NCBI RefSeq assembly: GCF_029229925.1
Contig: NZ_CP107254.1
Span: 2,108,001-2,172,000, forward strand
DNA length: 64,000 nucleotides
From: Halorhabdus sp. BNX81
GTDB taxonomy: Archaea > Halobacteriota > Halobacteria > Halobacteriales > Haloarculaceae
Direction of reading: 5' to 3'
This document shows, one piece after another, positions 60,228 to 64,000 of the stretch. The notes under the pieces are model-generated. The model saw only the letters and a program-made list of their open reading frames with translations, had not been told where the DNA came from and did no database searches. The stretch's first letter is position 1, and each line of letters starts with the position of its first letter. The translations under genes were made by a program, and so were the position numbers.

Positions 60228-62339
60228 TTATTCGAGCCGTATCTCCTCGATTTCGAGCGTGCTAGACCCACCCTGCCAGAAGTTCAGCCGGACTGAGAGT
60301 CCCCCAGCCGACGGGTCGATACCTGCGGATTCGAAGCCGACCGTGACGTTCGAGGCCGACGTCGAAATCGAATCGTCAGTCAGATTCGCGAGCAAATCAC
60401 GCGTCCCGCCCATATCGAGAAGGAAGTCGTCTTCCTCGCCACCGGTCGTACCGCTGACACGAATGACAAGCGACGAATAGTCCGAAATGTCCTGCTGAAT
60501 CTGCTCGACGAACCAGCCGGCGTTATCGTATTCGAGGACCAGCGCGCCATCGTCGACCTCGCCACTCCCGTTCTCGAAGGAGCCGGCCCCACACCACTGG
60601 CCGAGATCGTTCTGATTCGACGACCACGCCGGATCGCCGTCGTAATCGTTCACGACGAGGGCGTCTGCCGGCGTCGTTTCGTCGTCATCGTCTTCACCGG
60701 TACCGTCGTCGTCGGATTCGCTCGTCGTCGCCGCGACGGTCGTCGCGGCGGACTCGTTGCCCGCTCCGTCGACCGCAGAGACGCCGATCTGATACGATGT
60801 TCCGGCGGAGAGCCCGTCGACCGTCGCCGACGTGGTTCCTGCCGGGACAGTCTGGTCCTCGCTGCCATCGACGGAGACGACGTAGCTGTCGAGGCCGGAA
60901 CCGCCCGAATCCGTCGAGGCGCTCCAGCTCACGTCGACCGAGGTTTCGGTCGTCGACTCGACCGAGAGTGACGTGGGCGCCGTGGGCGGAGTGGTGTCCT
61001 CGTCGTCGCCGTTACCGTCGCCACCGCCGGTCCCCTCGCCGGGGATCCCGTCGTTGCGGTACTGTTCGAGGGCCGCCTTGATGTCGTCGCCCATGGCCCC
61101 GCTGCCGGTCGTGAGTTCCCACTCACAGGGCAACTCCGAACAGGCCTCGGGAACAGTCCCGTTGTAGGGGTCGCCGATCGAGTCGTCGGCGTTCTCGGCG
61201 AACGGCCGGCTGAACATCACCGGTCGCCAGACAGGGTCAGCACACCAGGCCGTCCAGTGGATGGCCTCGCTCTTCTCCAAGAAGTCGAGGAACGCGGTCC
61301 CGAAGTCGTCGGTCCCGCCGATGTACTGCCCGGCATTTTCCTCCCAGCCGAACTCGGTGACGAACAGCGGCGCTTGCTCGTAGACGCCGGCAACGCCTTC
61401 GCCGTTGTTCGAGGCGTCCTCCCAGTTCTGGCTTTGACTGGAGTTGTGACCCGGATAGATGTGGAAAGTGTAGGCGATGTCCTCGCCGTCGAACTCCTCG
61501 ACGAGTGCGCCTTCCGGACTCTGTGACCAGCTGGGCGAGCCCATCAGGATCAGGTTGTCCGCGTGACTGCGGATCGTGTCGACCCACGGCTGAGCCATCT
61601 CGAGCCAGAGCTGCCAGATGTCGGCGACCCACTGGGTGGTCGTGGGGTCCTCCCACATGCCCGGCTCGGTGGGCTCGTTGTACACCTCATAGAGGACGTG
61701 TGATTGGTCGGCGTACCGCGGTGCGACCGTGTCCCAGAACATGTCGACCTCGTCCTGGAGCTCGGTGTTGACGGGGCCGTCCTGGCCCTCCGCCCACTGG
61801 ACGTCCCGGTGGCGGTGGTAATCGATAATACAGTAGACGCCACGGTCGGCACAGCGCTGAACGACCTCGTCGAGGTGATTGCTGAGATACGATTCGAGCT
61901 CGCTCTCGTTGAACGCTGGGACAGGCGGCCCCGACCCGGGTTCGTACTCGCCGATGTCGACCGGCTGGACCGGGACGCGGATCATCCGCGGATACCAGCC
62001 GTTTGACTCGTCGGTGAGCATGTCGATGACCTGCGTCGCCGTCATCCCGCGCGCTTGGGCGGTCTCGTTGATCCGCTTGGGATCGGCGATATTGACGCCC
62101 CGGAGGGTGACAGTGTTGCCGTCGGGATCTTTGATCAGATTCCCGTCACGGTGGAGCGGTGGCGTCGGAATCGCCGCGGATGCCCCCCCAAGCGCACCCG
62201 TCCCGACGCCGAACGCGAGCGCGCCAGTCAGCACGCTGCTCTTGAGGAACGCCCGCCGTGACTGCCCGTCGCCGCTCGTCACACGGTTGGTTAGCGATGC
62301 CACTCTGTCTCCCGTCGGTGGTCTGTCTGGATCTGTCAT
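60228..62339 (-). CDS. Secreted GH5 endoglucanase with Fn3 and recurring C-terminal module (first gene of the cluster)
   Basis: A 703-residue protein with a Tat signal (SRRAFLKSSVLTGALA). GH5 domain (about 57-430): acid/base Glu in LYEVYNEPTEPG (about 222), nucleophile Glu in LFVTEFGWEENAG (about 329), FHIYPGHNSSQSQNW. It is clearly the sister of the GH5 in the 1223-residue protein. One Fn3 and the recurring module (DLGQWCGAGSF) follow. It is the first gene after the TrmB-type regulator and has the clearest promoter of the cluster. Confidence 0.92.
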   Translation of the reverse strand: MTDPDRPPTGDRVASLTNRVTSGDGQSRRAFLKSSVLTGALAFGVGTGALGGASAAIPTPPLHRDGNLIKDPDGNTVTLRGVNIADPKRINETAQARGMTATQVIDMLTDESNGWYPRMIRVPVQPVDIGEYEPGSGPPVPAFNESELESYLSNHLDEVVQRCADRGVYCIIDYHRHRDVQWAEGQDGPVNTELQDEVDMFWDTVAPRYADQSHVLYEVYNEPTEPGMWEDPTTTQWVADIWQLWLEMAQPWVDTIRSHADNLILMGSPSWSQSPEGALVEEFDGEDIAYTFHIYPGHNSSQSQNWEDASNNGEGVAGVYEQAPLFVTEFGWEENAGQYIGGTDDFGTAFLDFLEKSEAIHWTAWCADPVWRPVMFSRPFAENADDSIGDPYNGTVPEACSELPCEWELTTGSGAMGDDIKAALEQYRNDGIPGEGTGGGDGNGDDEDTTPPTAPTSLSVESTTETSVDVSWSASTDSGGSGLDSYVVSVDGSEDQTVPAGTTSATVDGLSAGTSYQIGVSAVDGAGNESAATTVAATTSESDDDGTGEDDDDETTPADALVVNDYDGDPAWSSNQNDLGQWCGAGSFENGSGEVDDGALVLEYDNAGWFVEQIQQDISDYSSLVIRVSGTTGGEEDDFLLDMGGTRDLLANLTDDSISTSASNVTVGFESAGIDPSAGGLSVRLNFWQGGSSTLEIEEIRLE
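60583..60665. repeat. 83-bp identical block in recurring module (copy in first GH5 gene)
   Basis: Partner of 56,451-56,533. Other pairs of modules in the cluster are also close in DNA but carry more differences. Confidence 0.8.
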
Positions 62340-62392
62340 ACTGCCGTTGAACGCGCACTAGTTGGCGCGTGTGAATTTGCAATGCATTGGCA

Positions 62393-62406
62393 CTATATAA
62401 TTGTTT
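62393..62406 (-). promoter_or_regulatory. Promoter of the first GH5 gene
   Basis: On the minus strand AAACAATTATATAG lies about 55-65 bp before the ATG at 62339. AAACAATTATATA is shared exactly with the promoter of the TrmB gene (63,861-63,877), so both genes may answer to the same factors. Confidence 0.55.
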
Positions 62407-62574
62407 CCCTTGCTGAGATGTGTTTCGTTTATCAAAACGTAAAACGGCATAGAAGCCCAGATACACCTATTTTCTGGACTAACTGTCGACGACGACATAG
62501 CATAAAAAATATTATATGATTTGGTTCCCAGGGAGACACATCAGGCGAGACCAGTAATTCAGTCGTGCAGTTAT

Positions 62575-62584
62575 TCCAAACAAT
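62575..62584 (+). promoter_or_regulatory. TCCAAACAAT motif, site 1
   Basis: An exact 10-bp match to the site at 62,675 and, inverted, to the site at 63,868-63,877 in the TrmB promoter. It is a candidate binding site for the TrmB-family protein encoded next to it. Confidence 0.45.
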
Positions 62585-62674
62585 CAGTGGATAACGGCGC
62601 TAATTTGCCATTTCCATTTCCTTTTGAGATAGATCAAAACGAGTTACTGACACATGAGGAATTGCACAGATCGG

Positions 62675-62684
62675 TCCAAACAAT
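62675..62684 (+). promoter_or_regulatory. TCCAAACAAT motif, site 2
   Basis: An exact match, exactly 100 bp from site 1 and in the same orientation. It lies just before the 3' end of the TrmB gene. Confidence 0.45.
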
Positions 62685-62752
62685 CCGGGAGGGTCCACCC
62701 AACAAGGCAGGAAGCGGCCGGGAAATCGTGGCCGCGCCCGTCGGGCCAACAG

Positions 62753-63826
62753 TTACCTGACCCACTCGATGCCGCGTAAGGTAATGCGGCGGGCCTCGAT
62801 GTCCTCGATCAGCGCCCCCCACCCACCGACCGAACAGTGTCCAGCCGACGTCGAGAGAACCATCGACGCTTGCCCGGACAGTTCAGCCAGCGTCGGTTGG
62901 CGATCGTCCATCGTCTGTCCCGAATAGATGACCTCCCGCAGGACGCCGGAGACGGTCCGCTCGTCGCCGGAGTCAGTATCGATCCCTTCGACGGTGACGG
63001 AGATAATCGCCCCGTCCCACCAGAGCGGATAGACGTCACGGATGAATTCTTCGAGACAGACGTAGACCAGTGGATACCGCTGGCGTTTCCCGATCGGTTC
63101 CCAGACGGCCCACAGGCACGTCTGGAAGTACCACTGGAAGATAAACGAGATGATGTCGTCGTTGGCGACGATGCCGTACGGATCGGGCATCCGCGTGGTC
63201 GGAACGAGACACGCGTGGGTCCGATCGACCAACGCCAGAAACGGACTCCGAATGGAACGACGACGCAACTCGGTGACGAAATCGCCGACGGGATGGTCGG
63301 TAAGATCAGGGTCCTCACCAGCGGTTGGAAACACCGAAACACGCACGACCACGTCGTTCTCGAAGGCGGTCGTCAGCACATCTTCGAACTCCAGGAGCTG
63401 GGTGTCCGTGAGTGCAAGGTCGACTGTCGAGTCAGCCTCACGGATCAGGTCCTCGGCGTGATCGATCGTTGTCTCGGCCCGCTTGGTCACGTTCATCTCG
63501 TGTTCGCCCAACGGTGCCCGTTCCCAGCGGTCCTCGATCTCCTCGGCGACCGCCGTGAGACGCTCGCTCGTCACCTCGAGATCGTCGATGAGATCCGCCG
63601 GATCACAGGCGCGTGCGTGTAACGTTTCCCGATCGAGTGTCTCGACGTATCCCATCTGTTCGAGTTCCTTGAGCACGTCGTAGATCCGTGGTGCCGGAAT
63701 CGAACAGTGTCTGGCGATGTCGACAGCCGGCGATACCCCCTGTTCGAGCAACGTGACGTACGCATCCGCCTGGTACGTCGAGAGCCCCGCGTCTGAAAGC
63801 CCCGATAAAAGTGTGTCCCTGTCCAT
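62753..63826 (-). CDS. TrmB family transcriptional regulator
   Basis: A 357-residue protein. The N-terminal winged helix (about residues 5-70: AGLSTYQADAYVTLLEQG, APRIYDVLKELEQMGYVETL) is followed by a coiled segment and a C-terminal TrmB-type sugar-sensing domain (about 110-357). TrmB/TrmBL proteins sense sugars and control sugar and polysaccharide use in archaea. It lies directly upstream of, and on the same strand as, the hydrolase cluster, separated by a 413-bp control region, so it is the obvious candidate regulator; this is inference from position and shared motifs. Confidence 0.88.
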   Translation of the reverse strand: MDRDTLLSGLSDAGLSTYQADAYVTLLEQGVSPAVDIARHCSIPAPRIYDVLKELEQMGYVETLDRETLHARACDPADLIDDLEVTSERLTAVAEEIEDRWERAPLGEHEMNVTKRAETTIDHAEDLIREADSTVDLALTDTQLLEFEDVLTTAFENDVVVRVSVFPTAGEDPDLTDHPVGDFVTELRRRSIRSPFLALVDRTHACLVPTTRMPDPYGIVANDDIISFIFQWYFQTCLWAVWEPIGKRQRYPLVYVCLEEFIRDVYPLWWDGAIISVTVEGIDTDSGDERTVSGVLREVIYSGQTMDDRQPTLAELSGQASMVLSTSAGHCSVGGWGALIEDIEARRITLRGIEWVR

Positions 63827-63839
63827 CGTTCATACTCCA

Positions 63840-64000
63840 CGTTATGTCTGTCCCATTTTGATATATAATTGTTTGGAAGCGGGAAGGCGACCCCGCCAGG
63901 AGACAGTGACGGGTTGTCCCGGCCACGAAGAGTTCGAACTGTTTAAGAGGACGAACGGAGTAGTTTCGATAACTCGCTGGTCGGCGGGCAGCCAGCGGGC
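63840..64000. other. Right edge, upstream of the TrmB gene
   Basis: About 160 bp without a gene beyond the TrmB promoter. A TATA-like CTGTTTAAGAGG (about 63,938-63,949, plus strand) may serve a gene starting outside the window. Confidence 0.35.
63861..63877 (-). promoter_or_regulatory. TrmB gene promoter with overlapping TCCAAACAAT motif
   Basis: Minus strand: TCCAAACAATTATATAT, about 35-50 bp before the ATG at 63826. The motif covers the BRE/TATA region, so a protein bound here would block the promoter; autoregulation would fit. Confidence 0.5.

Larger units (their letters stand above)
62340..62752. promoter_or_regulatory. Control region between the TrmB gene and the hydrolase cluster
   Basis: 413 bp, AT-rich compared with the rest of the cluster. 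It holds a promoter for the first GH5 (62,393-62,406), a second AT-rich run (about 62,500-62,520, TAAAAAATATTATATGATTTGG), and two exact copies of TCCAAACAAT. The open frame here (62,521-62,760, plus) has no family resemblance and is taken as chance. Confidence 0.55.

Noticed and set aside
30513-62339. A cellulosome (dockerin/cohesin assembly)
   Set aside because: No dockerin-type calcium loops, cohesin domains or scaffoldin-like protein were seen. The shared modules are Fn3, PKD and the beta-rich module.

Overview
The window looks like a haloarchaeal chromosome. GC is high in most of it, proteins are strongly acidic, many secreted proteins carry twin-arginine (Tat) signals, promoters are TATA/BRE-like, GTGA start/stop overlaps are common, and ftsZ2, rio2, ncsA and RHH cell-division regulators are present. 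The dense run of secreted cellulases and xylanases resembles Halorhabdus or a close relative; that genus guess is inference.

Left part (1-14.5 kb): the tail of a membrane protein, tRNA-Ser(CGA), a MoxR ATPase, and two full copies of a three-gene cassette (small membrane protein, DUF58, DUF4129) flanking a small winged-helix protein. Then come hyuB/hyuA (hydantoinase/oxoprolinase), a ThiR-type HTH-ThiN regulator, an aldo/keto reductase and a small zinc ribbon.

Genomic island (about 14.6-20.7 kb): AT-rich and gene-poor, bounded on the right by tRNA-Tyr(GTA). Repeated copies of the tRNA 3' end lie just inside it. It carries a pentapeptide-repeat/ion-channel fusion, a sulfatase-like protein, a decayed primase-like plasmid or virus gene, and an rnhA copy split by a frameshift.

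Core region (20.8-28.3 kb): the cell-division locus cdrL-cdrS-ftsZ2 with repeated GTCTTAC boxes upstream of cdrS, then ncsA, an alpha/beta hydrolase, a conserved haloarchaeal protein, a methyltransferase, nfo and rio2. A transposase remnant and an archaeal ATPase/DUF234 gene follow (28.5-30.4 kb).

Polysaccharide-degradation cluster (30.5-63.8 kb): 13 consecutive genes on the minus strand, all for Tat-exported modular proteins, with a TrmB-family regulator at their upstream end. They are one GH9, seven GH5 (one mannanase-like), two tandem GH10, one GH12, one CE6-like esterase and one secreted protein of unknown function. Together they could cut cellulose, mannan and xylan and deacetylate xylan outside the cell. 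Every enzyme ends in one of two module types: a PKD domain, or a recurring ~144-residue beta-rich module that I do not recognise as a named CBM family. All eight C-terminal copies of this module have one conserved cysteine (WCGAGSF); the two non-terminal copies lack it. A 10-bp motif, TCCAAACAAT, occurs three times around the TrmB gene and the first GH5 promoter and is a candidate operator.
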